The translations under genes and the position numbers were made by a program. A model generated the notes under the pieces. The model was not told the origin of the DNA and did not search any database. It worked only from the letters and a program-made list of their open reading frames with translations. A DNA stretch of 36,961 nucleotides from Paraburkholderia nodosa DSM 21604 (lineage in GTDB: Bacteria; Pseudomonadota; Gammaproteobacteria; Burkholderiales; Burkholderiaceae), in contig NZ_JAFA01000021.1 in the NCBI RefSeq assembly GCF_000519185.1, positions 75,505-112,465 on the forward strand. Reading direction: 5' to 3'. Of the stretch, positions 14,555 through 22,677 are shown piece after piece (positions within the stretch are counted from its first letter, which is position 1; each line of letters opens with the position of its first letter).

Positions 14555-16284
14555 AACCCGCCACTCCCACACCGCACCGCCTGCCTCATCTACCTTTCCT
14601 GCAAGGGCTCCTGCCCTTTAATCCCGCGCAACTGCCGCACGACATCATCGCCGGGATCACGCTGGCGGCACTCGGGATTCCCGAAGTGATGGGGTATACG
14701 AAAATTGCCGGCACGCCCACCGTTACGGGCCTCTATACGATCCTGCTGCCGCTCCTGGCGTTCGCCCTCTTTGGTGCGTCGCGTCAACTGGTCGTCGCCG
14801 CCGACTCGGCTACCGCCGCCATTCTCGCGGGTACGTTGACGGCCGTCGCCGCGCTCGGCAGCAAGGACTATGTCGCCCTGACGAGTACCGTCGCCTTGAC
14901 CGTCGCTGTGATGCTGGTGATCGCGCGTGTCTTTCGTCTGGGTTTTCTGGCCGACTTTCTTTCCCGCAGTGCGTTGATCGGATTCCTGACCGGCGTCGGC
15001 ATCCAGGTCGCAGCGGGCGAGCTTGCCGGACTGATCGGGATCGCCAAGCAAGGGCATGGGCCGTTGATGCAGATCGCATCCGTGTTGCAACGCGTAGCCG
15101 AGGCGAACTATCCGACCACGATGCTCTCGATCGGCGTGCTCGTGGTGATCATCGGCTGCAAGCGCTTCGTGCCGCGAGCACCGGGTGCGCTGATCGCGGT
15201 GATCGGCTCCATTGTGGCAAGCGGCGTGTTCAATTTCGCCGGACATGGCATCGCAGTCACGGGCGAAGTGCCGGGTGGACTCCCGTCATGGTTCCTCCCA
15301 CCATTGCATATGGGCGAGATCAACCAGGTACTGGTCACGGCCGCCTCATGTTTCATCGTCATCATTGCCCAGAGCGCTGCAACGGCACGTGCGTACGCCA
15401 ATCGCTATAACGAGCGGGGCGACGACAACGCCGATATCATCGGGCTCGCGGCCGCCAACGCAGCAGCGGCCTTCACGGGAACGTTCGTCGTGAACGGCAG
15501 CCCGACCAAGACCGAGATGCTCGACGACGCGGGCGGCCGCACCCAGGTCGCCCACCTAACGACAGCCGCCATCGTGCTGCTGGTGCTGCTATTTCTCACG
15601 AAACCGCTGAGTCTTCTGCCTGCCGCAGTGCTGTCGGCCATCGTCTTCATGATCGGCGTAAAGCTGATCGACGTGAAAGGCATGATCGAACTGTTTCGCA
15701 TGCAGAAGGACGAGCTCGTCGTGGCGTTGCTGACTGCGGGCGTCGTCGTGTTCGTCGACGTGATGCACGGCATTCTTGCTGCCGTCGTGCTTTCGCTGAT
15801 CGCGCATGCACGCCACAGCTACCGCCTGCGGACTCGGGTGCTGACGCGAGGCCCCGGCGACAGCTGGATCGCGCGACATGTCGAGCCCAATCTGCTCGCC
15901 GCGCCCGGTATCGTCGTCTACCGTTTTGAAGCCGACCTGTTCTACGCGAACACCGGCCGATTCACGGAAGAGGTGCTGAAGCTTGTCAACGAAGCGAGTC
16001 CGGGGCTGCGCTGGGTGGTGATCGACGCATCGGAGATCAACAACATCGACTACACGGCAGGCAAGACCTTGATCCAGCTGGGCGGCGAGCTCGACAAGCA
16101 CGGCGTGGGCATCGCCGCGGTCGCCCTCCCCTCGGGCGTGCGACACGAAATCGAGCGGTACAAGGCGTTGCGTGTGACCGGCGTGCATCGCGAGGTCTTT
16201 GCCACAGTCGATGCCGCAATCGAGGCGCTGCGGGATATTTCGCCATCTACGTCCTCAACTTCCCAGGACGCCAAACCGAAATGA
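14551..16284 (+). CDS. SulP-family anion permease with STAS domain
   Basis: A 577-residue member of the SulP/SLC26 family. The sulfate-permease membrane domain covers about residues 1-420 (DIIAGITLAALGIPEVMGYTKIAGTP, ALFGASRQLVVAADSATAAI, RSALIGFLTGVGIQVAAGEL). A cytoplasmic STAS domain lies at about 445-560 (GIVVYRFEADLFYAN, DASEINNIDYTAGKTL). Relatives carry sulfate, bicarbonate, chloride or dicarboxylates; the substrate is not evident. It overlaps the channel-like gene by 4 bases. No cys genes lie next to it, which argues against simple assimilatory sulfate uptake. A coupled role in ion or pH balance with the channel is my inference. Confidence 0.9.
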   Translation: MKPATPTPHRLPHLPFLQGLLPFNPAQLPHDIIAGITLAALGIPEVMGYTKIAGTPTVTGLYTILLPLLAFALFGASRQLVVAADSATAAILAGTLTAVAALGSKDYVALTSTVALTVAVMLVIARVFRLGFLADFLSRSALIGFLTGVGIQVAAGELAGLIGIAKQGHGPLMQIASVLQRVAEANYPTTMLSIGVLVVIIGCKRFVPRAPGALIAVIGSIVASGVFNFAGHGIAVTGEVPGGLPSWFLPPLHMGEINQVLVTAASCFIVIIAQSAATARAYANRYNERGDDNADIIGLAAANAAAAFTGTFVVNGSPTKTEMLDDAGGRTQVAHLTTAAIVLLVLLFLTKPLSLLPAAVLSAIVFMIGVKLIDVKGMIELFRMQKDELVVALLTAGVVVFVDVMHGILAAVVLSLIAHARHSYRLRTRVLTRGPGDSWIARHVEPNLLAAPGIVVYRFEADLFYANTGRFTEEVLKLVNEASPGLRWVVIDASEINNIDYTAGKTLIQLGGELDKHGVGIAAVALPSGVRHEIERYKALRVTGVHREVFATVDAAIEALRDISPSTSSTSQDAKPK

Positions 16285-16341
16285 AGCGACCTGAAATGAC
16301 ACAGGTCCGGTTCGGCCTGGCATCGATCAAAGGAGTAATGC

Positions 16342-17796
16342 GTGCCTGATTCCGCTAACACAAAGCGCGCCGCGCCTGGCGCCGATCTCGCTGCGCCGGG
16401 TACACCTGCGGTGCAGGAAGACCCATCCACACTCTTTGCGGGGCGTGGCTCGCTGGCCGATCGCGTCAGACGGGGCAAGACGGCTCGCAGAGAAGTGCCG
16501 CGCGAGAAGCTCGCCGAATGCAGGATTGGCGATCGCGACCCCATCGCACTGCTCGACGCTTCCAATGTGGGTCGGGTGACGGAACTGATACCCATCCGTT
16601 ATGGACGGATGGTCGCGAGTCCGTTCGCGTTCTATCGCGGCGCGGCGCCGCTCATGGCGCACGATCTGTCGAAGCTGCCGCATTCCAATGTGATCGTGCA
16701 ACTGGGTGGCGATGCGCACCTGGCCAACTTCGGTCTGTTCGCAAGCCCGGAGCGGCGCATTCTCTTCGGCCCCAACGACTTCGACGAGACGCTGCCTGGA
16801 CCATTCGACTGGGACGTGCGCAGACTCGCGACATCGTTCGTGATCGCTGCGCGCGAACGCGGATTTGCCTTGCGCGACCAGCAAGGCATCGTGCGCCGGT
16901 TGTGCGCAACGTTCCGCCAACGGCTCGCCGACTTCAGCCGCATGGACACGCTCGACGTCTGGTACTGCCAGTTCAAGGCGGCGACCATGCTGGCCATTGC
17001 CGATTCGGTCGAGGAAAGGAACAAGGAACTGGCCGTCATCGAAAAGGCAAGACAACAGTCGTCGCGTTCCGTGCTGACTCATGCAACCGAGGTAGTCAAT
17101 GGCAAGCTGCGGATCAAGGACGTACCGCCGCTCGTGTATCACGTACCGCTCGAGAGCGCGAGTGACAGCAAGCAGTACAACGCGATGGTACGGCGCTTCT
17201 TCGCCGATTACCGGCTGACGCTTCCCGACGACAGGCGCGCACTGTTCGACCGATATGAACTGGTTGATGTCGCCATTCGTGTCGTGGGCATCGGGTCGGT
17301 CGGAACGCGTTGCTATGAGGCGCTTTTCATGGCCGACGGCGAGTGCCCGCTTTTCCTTCAGCTCAAGGAGGCGCGCGCTTCCGTGCTGGAGGGTTATCTG
17401 CCGCCGAGCCGTTATCCAAATCATGGTCAACGTGTGGTCAACGGACAGCGTCTGCTGCAGTCGGCCAGTGACATCTTTCTCGGGTGGTCCAAGATGCGCC
17501 ACACCGGCAACGACTTCTATGTGAGGCAGTTGCGCGACATGAAAGGCGCATTCGACTTCACGGCATTCGACGTTGAAGATCTCGGCGAGTATGCGATTTC
17601 CTGCGCTCACGCGCTAGCCCATTCGATGGCGAAGGCAGGCGATCCCGCGCTGCTCAGCGGCTATGCCGGCAAGTCGGCGGCATTCGACGAAGCCATCGTG
17701 CGATTCTCGCTCGCCTACGCAGAACAAAATGAGAGAGACTGGGCGGTTTTGAAAGCGGCAGTCAAGGCGGGACGCATTCAGGTCATTCGTCAATAG
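16342..17796 (+). CDS. DUF2252 family protein
   Basis: A 484-residue soluble protein of the uncharacterised DUF2252 family. Hallmarks are RYGRMVASPFAFYRGAAPLM, GDAHLANFG (about 123-131), GPNDFDETLPGPFDWDVRRL, VVGIGSVGTRCY (about 314-325), LFLQLKEA, and C-terminal ALAHSMAKAGD. GDAHxxNFG and NDFDE resemble the catalytic loop and metal-binding motif of aminoglycoside-phosphotransferase-like kinases. GIGSVG plus K342 resemble a glycine loop and nucleotide lysine, but in reversed order. GTG at 16342 is the start: AAAGGAG lies 6 bases upstream, and the ATG at 16338 is out of frame and stops at once. It lies 57 bases after SulP and 61 bases before the phospholipase-D gene. Function unknown. Confidence 0.85.
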   Translation: MPDSANTKRAAPGADLAAPGTPAVQEDPSTLFAGRGSLADRVRRGKTARREVPREKLAECRIGDRDPIALLDASNVGRVTELIPIRYGRMVASPFAFYRGAAPLMAHDLSKLPHSNVIVQLGGDAHLANFGLFASPERRILFGPNDFDETLPGPFDWDVRRLATSFVIAARERGFALRDQQGIVRRLCATFRQRLADFSRMDTLDVWYCQFKAATMLAIADSVEERNKELAVIEKARQQSSRSVLTHATEVVNGKLRIKDVPPLVYHVPLESASDSKQYNAMVRRFFADYRLTLPDDRRALFDRYELVDVAIRVVGIGSVGTRCYEALFMADGECPLFLQLKEARASVLEGYLPPSRYPNHGQRVVNGQRLLQSASDIFLGWSKMRHTGNDFYVRQLRDMKGAFDFTAFDVEDLGEYAISCAHALAHSMAKAGDPALLSGYAGKSAAFDEAIVRFSLAYAEQNERDWAVLKAAVKAGRIQVIRQ

Positions 17797-17857
17797 GATT
17801 CGGGCGCCCTTCGCCGAACGCGGTTGATCCGACTGGGCCCGACAGCAAGGTGAGGAC

Positions 17858-19411
17858 ATGACAAAACTCAGGCGCCTTACGGCCATCGTTCTTGCTTTCC
17901 TGTTGGCCGCGTGCGCCAGTCTGCCGCCGCAGACGAACCAACCACAAACGCTTGCCCTTAAGAACACGGAATCCACTCGACTCGGCGTGCTCTTTGTGCC
18001 TGAAGAGCAGAAGCACCCGGGTGACAGTGCGTTCCACTTGCTGCCCGACCCCACCGATGCAATTGTGGCCCGCATCGTACTCGCGGCAACGGCAGAGCGT
18101 TCGCTAGACCTGCAGTACTACATCTGGCACGACGACCTGACGGGCCGCGAACTGGCGGCCGCGTTGCTCAAGGCGGCAGACCGTGGCGTACGCGTTCGTG
18201 TACTGCTCGATGACCTCGGCACGAACGCAGATGACCAGGTTCTGCTCACACTCAGCTCGCACCCCAACGTAAAGGTACGGCTATTCAATCCGGTCGCGAG
18301 CCGTCACTTCAAGTCACTCGCGACTGCCCTGGAGTTTTCCCGCGTCGACCGGCGTATGCACAACAAGGCGATGATTGCGGACAATGAAGCCGCCATTCTA
18401 GGCGGACGCAATATCGGCGACGAATACTTCGGCGCGTCGAACGTGGTGGCGTTCGGCGATCTCGACGTGCTGGTGCATGGTCCCATCGTCCGGAAAGTCT
18501 CCGGAGCATTCGATGCGTTCTGGAATTCCGAATCGAGTTATTCGATAGAACAGCTGGTGGGGCATCCGGCGGATCCGTCCGCGCTAGCCGCCTACCGCGC
18601 GAAGCTGGACGAATATATCAAGTCCGAACATGACGCGCCTTACGTCGTGCAAGCGAGAGAGCAGTTGGCCACGGTCCTGATACCTGGCGATACCGCCTTT
18701 TCATGGGGAAAAGCCACGCTTCTATACGACGACCCTTCCAAGGTGACACGCGCCCCGACTGACCCGCAAGGTCACCTGATGACGCAATTTGCGGCCCTGA
18801 ATCTCAAACCCACGCACGAGATGCTCATCATCTCGCCATACTTCGTGCCGGGAAAAGAGGGTGTTGCGTGGATAAGCGACTTGACCGCGCACGGCGTACA
18901 CGTCACGGTGCTCACAAACTCGCTGGCTGCAACCGACGTCGTTGCCGTCAATGCCGGATACCAACACTATCGTGAAGCCCTGCTAGCGGCAGGCGTGCGC
19001 CTCTATGAACTGAAGCCGGTGGGGTCGACCAGCGTCAAATCGCAACGCAAGTTCTTTGGCTCTTCAAGGGCCTCGTTGCATGCGAAAACGTATGTATTCG
19101 ATCGACAGAGCATCTTCATTGGCTCGATGAATCTCGACCCTCGCTCTAGCAAACTCAATACGGAAGTTGGCGTACTCTGCGACAGTCCGGCGATTGCGGG
19201 CCAGGTGATCGATGACGTCGAGCCGCATCTGGACCAGATTGCCTGGCGAGTGGAATTACGCACTGACACGAACGGCAAAAGCCGGATTGTCTGGATTGAT
19301 ACCGCCGCAAACGGGACAGAAACAGAACTCGACTCGGAACCCGACGTCTCGTTCATGCGGCGTACAAGCGTCTGGTTCCTTGGCCTTCTGCCGATCGAAT
19401 CCGAGCTATGA
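17858..19411 (+). CDS. Phospholipase D-family lipoprotein, cardiolipin synthase (ClsC)-like
   Basis: A 517-residue protein with a lipoprotein signal (basic MTKLRR, hydrophobic stretch, lipobox LAAC with Cys19). It has two HKD motifs: HNKAMIAD at H168 and HAKTYVFD at H408, each followed by the GGRN or GSMN loop. The region SLDLQYYIWHDDLTGRELAA and RGVRVRVLLDDLGT is typical of ClsC/YmdC-type cardiolipin synthases, which condense phosphatidylglycerol with another phospholipid. A phospholipase or nuclease role is also possible. The alanine after the lipidated Cys predicts outer-membrane sorting, unlike cytoplasmic-membrane cardiolipin synthases. It is the last gene of the four-gene block. The next gene has its own repeat-rich promoter region. 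Confidence 0.85.
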   Translation: MTKLRRLTAIVLAFLLAACASLPPQTNQPQTLALKNTESTRLGVLFVPEEQKHPGDSAFHLLPDPTDAIVARIVLAATAERSLDLQYYIWHDDLTGRELAAALLKAADRGVRVRVLLDDLGTNADDQVLLTLSSHPNVKVRLFNPVASRHFKSLATALEFSRVDRRMHNKAMIADNEAAILGGRNIGDEYFGASNVVAFGDLDVLVHGPIVRKVSGAFDAFWNSESSYSIEQLVGHPADPSALAAYRAKLDEYIKSEHDAPYVVQAREQLATVLIPGDTAFSWGKATLLYDDPSKVTRAPTDPQGHLMTQFAALNLKPTHEMLIISPYFVPGKEGVAWISDLTAHGVHVTVLTNSLAATDVVAVNAGYQHYREALLAAGVRLYELKPVGSTSVKSQRKFFGSSRASLHAKTYVFDRQSIFIGSMNLDPRSSKLNTEVGVLCDSPAIAGQVIDDVEPHLDQIAWRVELRTDTNGKSRIVWIDTAANGTETELDSEPDVSFMRRTSVWFLGLLPIESEL

Positions 19412-19509
19412 ACGCGCGTGGCGCGCGCCGCTCGCGCCCTGCGCGCCGGTTGCGTGGATGCCACTCAGCGCCTTCACGCCCCCAATCCGTACTGCTCAGC
19501 GTCCTCACA

Positions 19510-19539
19510 ACTGTACCGGTACTGTACCGATTACTGTCG
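19510..19539. promoter_or_regulatory. Helically phased ACTGT repeats and palindrome before lysE-type gene
   Basis: ACTGTACCG occurs at 19510-19518 and 19521-19529, one helical turn apart, followed by ACTGTCG at 19533-19539. The second copy also completes the perfect palindrome CGGTACTGTACCG (19517-19529). The cluster lies 52-81 bases upstream of the exporter start. It looks like a regulator binding site; which regulator is unknown. Confidence 0.5.
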
Positions 19540-19590
19540 ATAAACTGGTTCCGTCGATTCTGTCTTCTCTTTCCGGAGCCCCCTCGCATC

Positions 19591-20208
19591 ATGCTGCCCG
19601 AAATGCTCAGCGCGCTGCCCGCCGGCATGCTCTTCGTCGTGGTCACGAGCATCACGCCCGGCCCCAATAACACCATGCTGCTCGCTTCCGGCGTCAACTT
19701 CGGTTTTCGTCGCACGGTGCCGCACATTCTCGGCATTAGCGCGGGCGTGGTCGTGCTGATGCTCTCGGTGGGCTTCGGGCTTGGCCAGGTGTTCAGGCAC
19801 GTCCCGTCGCTCTATACCGTGCTGGAGGTCGCGAGCATTGCGTACCTGCTGTATCTGGCGTGGAAAATCGGCACCTCGGGCGACATCAAGGTGAAGAGCG
19901 GCGAACACCGGCCCATGCGCTTTCACGAAGCCATCGCGTTCCAGTGGGTCAATCCCAAGGCGTGGATGATGGTGCTCACGGCCGCCACCACGATCCGCCT
20001 TTCCGCCAACTTCGGCACCAACACGATGGCGATGGCCTTCCTGTTCTATGTGATCGGTCTGCCCTGCATCTGCATCTGGGCCGCGTTTGGCACCAGCATG
20101 CGGCGTTTCCTGTCGAATCCGCGGCGGCTGCGCGCGTTCAATATTTTCATGGCGCTTTCGCTGCTCGTTTCGCTGTATCCGATGTTCGTGCACCTGCTTC
20201 AACGTTAA
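19591..20208 (+). CDS. LysE/RhtB-family amino-acid exporter
   Basis: A 205-residue inner-membrane protein with about six hydrophobic segments. The family signature SITPGPNNTMLLASGVNFGF is at about residues 18-37, followed by RTVPHILGISAGVVVL and NPKAWMMVLTA. Members export amino acids such as lysine, threonine, homoserine or cysteine derivatives; the substrate is unknown. The ATG at 19591 gives the family's normal length and has CCGGAG about 12 bases upstream. The open frame extends back to 19408, but that part is arginine-rich and overlaps the phospholipase-D stop. Phased repeats lie upstream. Confidence 0.88.
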   Translation: MLPEMLSALPAGMLFVVVTSITPGPNNTMLLASGVNFGFRRTVPHILGISAGVVVLMLSVGFGLGQVFRHVPSLYTVLEVASIAYLLYLAWKIGTSGDIKVKSGEHRPMRFHEAIAFQWVNPKAWMMVLTAATTIRLSANFGTNTMAMAFLFYVIGLPCICIWAAFGTSMRRFLSNPRRLRAFNIFMALSLLVSLYPMFVHLLQR

Positions 20209-20280
20209 AACGACCCGCCGCCATACTCCGGCTCAACCGCTACAATCGCAAGCGGGAAACATAGGCGGCGGAGTCACACT

Positions 20281-22656
20281 TTGTCTGAGTTTGAAGCGGG
20301 TTTTATTCTTACCCGCCATTGGCGCGATACGGGCCAACACACCGAGGTCGACTTCTGGCTCGCGACCGATGCGGGGCCGCGCCAGCTGCGCCTGCGCCCC
20401 CAGCCTTCTGTCGCATTCGTGCCGGTCGCCCAGGAAGCCGCGGCCCGCGCCGCGCTAAAGGGCGACGCACGCACCGAGCTACGCCCGCTCAATCTGTGCG
20501 ACTTCCAGCGCCGCCCGGTGCTGGGACTCTATTCGCCGCAATATCGCGCCCTAGCCGGGCACGCCAAGCGCCTCGCCAAAGCGGGCGTCGACGTCTACGA
20601 AGCCGACATCCAGCCGCCGGAGCGCTACATGATGGAGCGCTTCATCACGGCGCCCGTGCTGTTTCGCGGCGATGCGGGCAGCCCGGACGAAAGCGGCGTG
20701 CTGCTCGACGGCGAGATGAAACCCGCCAACGGCTATCGCCCGCGCCTGCGACTGGTGTCGCTCGACATCGAAACGAGCGCCCAGGGCGAGCTTTATTCCA
20801 TCGCGCTCGAAGGCTGCGAACAACGCCAGGTCTACATGCTCGGCCCCGCAAACGGCGACGCGAGCCAGATCGACTTCGACTTCGAATACTGCGAAAGCCG
20901 CGCGCAGATGCTCGAACGCCTCAACGCATGGATGGCGAAACACGATCCCGACGCGATCATCGGCTGGAATCTCGTGCAGTTCGATTTGCGCGTGTTGCAC
21001 GCGCACGCCCAGCAAACCAGCGTGCCCCTGCGTCTTGGGCGCGGCGGCGAGGTCATGGAGTGGCGCGAGCACGGCATGCGGGAGAATCACTTCTTCGCGG
21101 GCGCCGCGGGTCGCCTGATCATCGACGGTATCGAAGCGCTACGCTCGGCCACCTGGAGCTTTCCGTCGTTCAGCCTCGAATACGTCGCTCAGGCGCTGCT
21201 CGGCGAAGGCAAGTCGATCGACAATCCGTATCAGCGCATGGACGAGATCCAGCGCCGCTTCGACGAAGACAAACCCGCGCTGGCCCGCTACAACCTCAAG
21301 GACTGCGAGCTGGTGACGCGCGTCTTCGAGAAAACCGAACTGATGGCCTTTTTGCTCGAACGCGCATCCGTAACCGGACTTCCCGTAGATCGCAGTGGCG
21401 GCTCGGTGGCCGCGTTCACGCATCTGTATCTGCCGAAAATGCATCGGCTCGGCTACGTCGCGCCCAATCTCGGCGACGTGGTGGGCGAAAACAGCCCCGG
21501 CGGCTTCGTCATGGACTCGCGCCCCGGCATCTACGATTCGGTGCTCGTGCTCGATTACAAGAGCCTCTACCCCTCGATCATCCGCACCTTCCTGATCGAT
21601 CCTGTCGGGCTCATCGAAGGTCTGGGCAACCCCAGCGACGACGCGTCCGTGCCCGGCTTTCTCGGCGCGCGCTTTTCCCGCGAGAAGCACTGTCTGCCGG
21701 AAATCGTGCGACAGGTCTGGGAGGGCCGCGAACATGCGAAGCGGCAGCACAACGCCGCGCTTTCGCAGGCGCTCAAGATCATCATGAACGCGTTCTACGG
21801 CGTGCTCGGATCGACCGGCTGCCGCTTCTTCGACCCGCGCCTCGCCTCTTCGATCACGATGCGCGGGCACGAGATCATGCGCAGAACCCGTCAGCTCATC
21901 GAGGCGCAAGGCTACGACGTGATTTACGGCGACACCGACTCGACCTTCGTCTGGCTCAAGCACGCGCACAGCGAAGCCGACGCCACGCGAACCGGCAAGC
22001 AACTCGTCGAGCACGTCAACGCCTGGTGGAAGACCGAACTGCAGGAACGCTTCGGTCTCCAAAGCGCTCTGGAACTGCAGTTCGAACGCCACTACTCGCG
22101 CTTTCTCATGCCCACGGTGCGCGGCGCGGAAGAAGGCAGCAAAAAGCGCTACGCCGGCCTCACGCTTGCGAAGAACGGCGGCGAAGAAGTCGTGTTCAAG
22201 GGCCTCGAAACCGTGCGCACCGACTGGACGCCGCTCGCGCAGGAATTCCAGCGCGAGCTGTACCGGCGCATTTTCCAGCGCGAGCCCTACGTGGAGTACA
22301 TCCGCGACTATGTGCGGCGCACGCTCAACGGCGAGCTGGACGACCAGCTCGTCTATCGCAAGCGCTTGCGGCGGCCACTCGCCGAGTACCAGCGCAACGT
22401 GCCGCCGCATGTGCGGGCGGCGCGTGTCGCGGACGAGTTCAATCGCGCGAAAGGCCGTCCGCTGCAGTATCAGAACGGCGGCTGGATCAGCTACGTGATG
22501 ACGACGGCCGGCCCCGAGCCGCTCGAAACGCTGAGTTCGCCGCTCGATTACGCGTTCTACGTGAGCCGGCAGTTACAGCCCGTTGCGGACGCGATCCTGC
22601 CTTTCCTGCGCGAGGATTTCGATACGTTGATGTCGGGGCAGCAGAGTCTGTTTTAA
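20281..22656 (+). CDS. polB: DNA polymerase II (family B)
   Basis: A 791-residue DNA polymerase with 3'-5' proofreading exonuclease, used in replication restart and lesion bypass and SOS-induced in E. coli. Exo I is SLDIETS (D162, E164), Exo II is GWNLVQFDLRVL, and Exo III is YNLKDCELV. Polymerase motif A is LDYKSLYPSII (D425), motif B is KIIMNAFYG (from K499), and motif C is YGDTDST (549-555). KKRYAGL is also present. All catalytic aspartates are intact and the length matches E. coli PolB (783). The start is TTG at 20281, with GGCGGAG 8 bases upstream; no better ATG exists in frame. I did not find a LexA-type CTGT-N8-ACAG box just upstream. Confidence 0.95.
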   Translation: MSEFEAGFILTRHWRDTGQHTEVDFWLATDAGPRQLRLRPQPSVAFVPVAQEAAARAALKGDARTELRPLNLCDFQRRPVLGLYSPQYRALAGHAKRLAKAGVDVYEADIQPPERYMMERFITAPVLFRGDAGSPDESGVLLDGEMKPANGYRPRLRLVSLDIETSAQGELYSIALEGCEQRQVYMLGPANGDASQIDFDFEYCESRAQMLERLNAWMAKHDPDAIIGWNLVQFDLRVLHAHAQQTSVPLRLGRGGEVMEWREHGMRENHFFAGAAGRLIIDGIEALRSATWSFPSFSLEYVAQALLGEGKSIDNPYQRMDEIQRRFDEDKPALARYNLKDCELVTRVFEKTELMAFLLERASVTGLPVDRSGGSVAAFTHLYLPKMHRLGYVAPNLGDVVGENSPGGFVMDSRPGIYDSVLVLDYKSLYPSIIRTFLIDPVGLIEGLGNPSDDASVPGFLGARFSREKHCLPEIVRQVWEGREHAKRQHNAALSQALKIIMNAFYGVLGSTGCRFFDPRLASSITMRGHEIMRRTRQLIEAQGYDVIYGDTDSTFVWLKHAHSEADATRTGKQLVEHVNAWWKTELQERFGLQSALELQFERHYSRFLMPTVRGAEEGSKKRYAGLTLAKNGGEEVVFKGLETVRTDWTPLAQEFQRELYRRIFQREPYVEYIRDYVRRTLNGELDDQLVYRKRLRRPLAEYQRNVPPHVRAARVADEFNRAKGRPLQYQNGGWISYVMTTAGPEPLETLSSPLDYAFYVSRQLQPVADAILPFLREDFDTLMSGQQSLF

Positions 22657-22677
22657 CCATGCGCCCTCTCGCACGCC

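Noticed and set aside
20209..20280. A LexA box upstream of polB
   Set aside because: No CTGT-N8-ACAG dyad could be found in the 72 bases before the TTG start.
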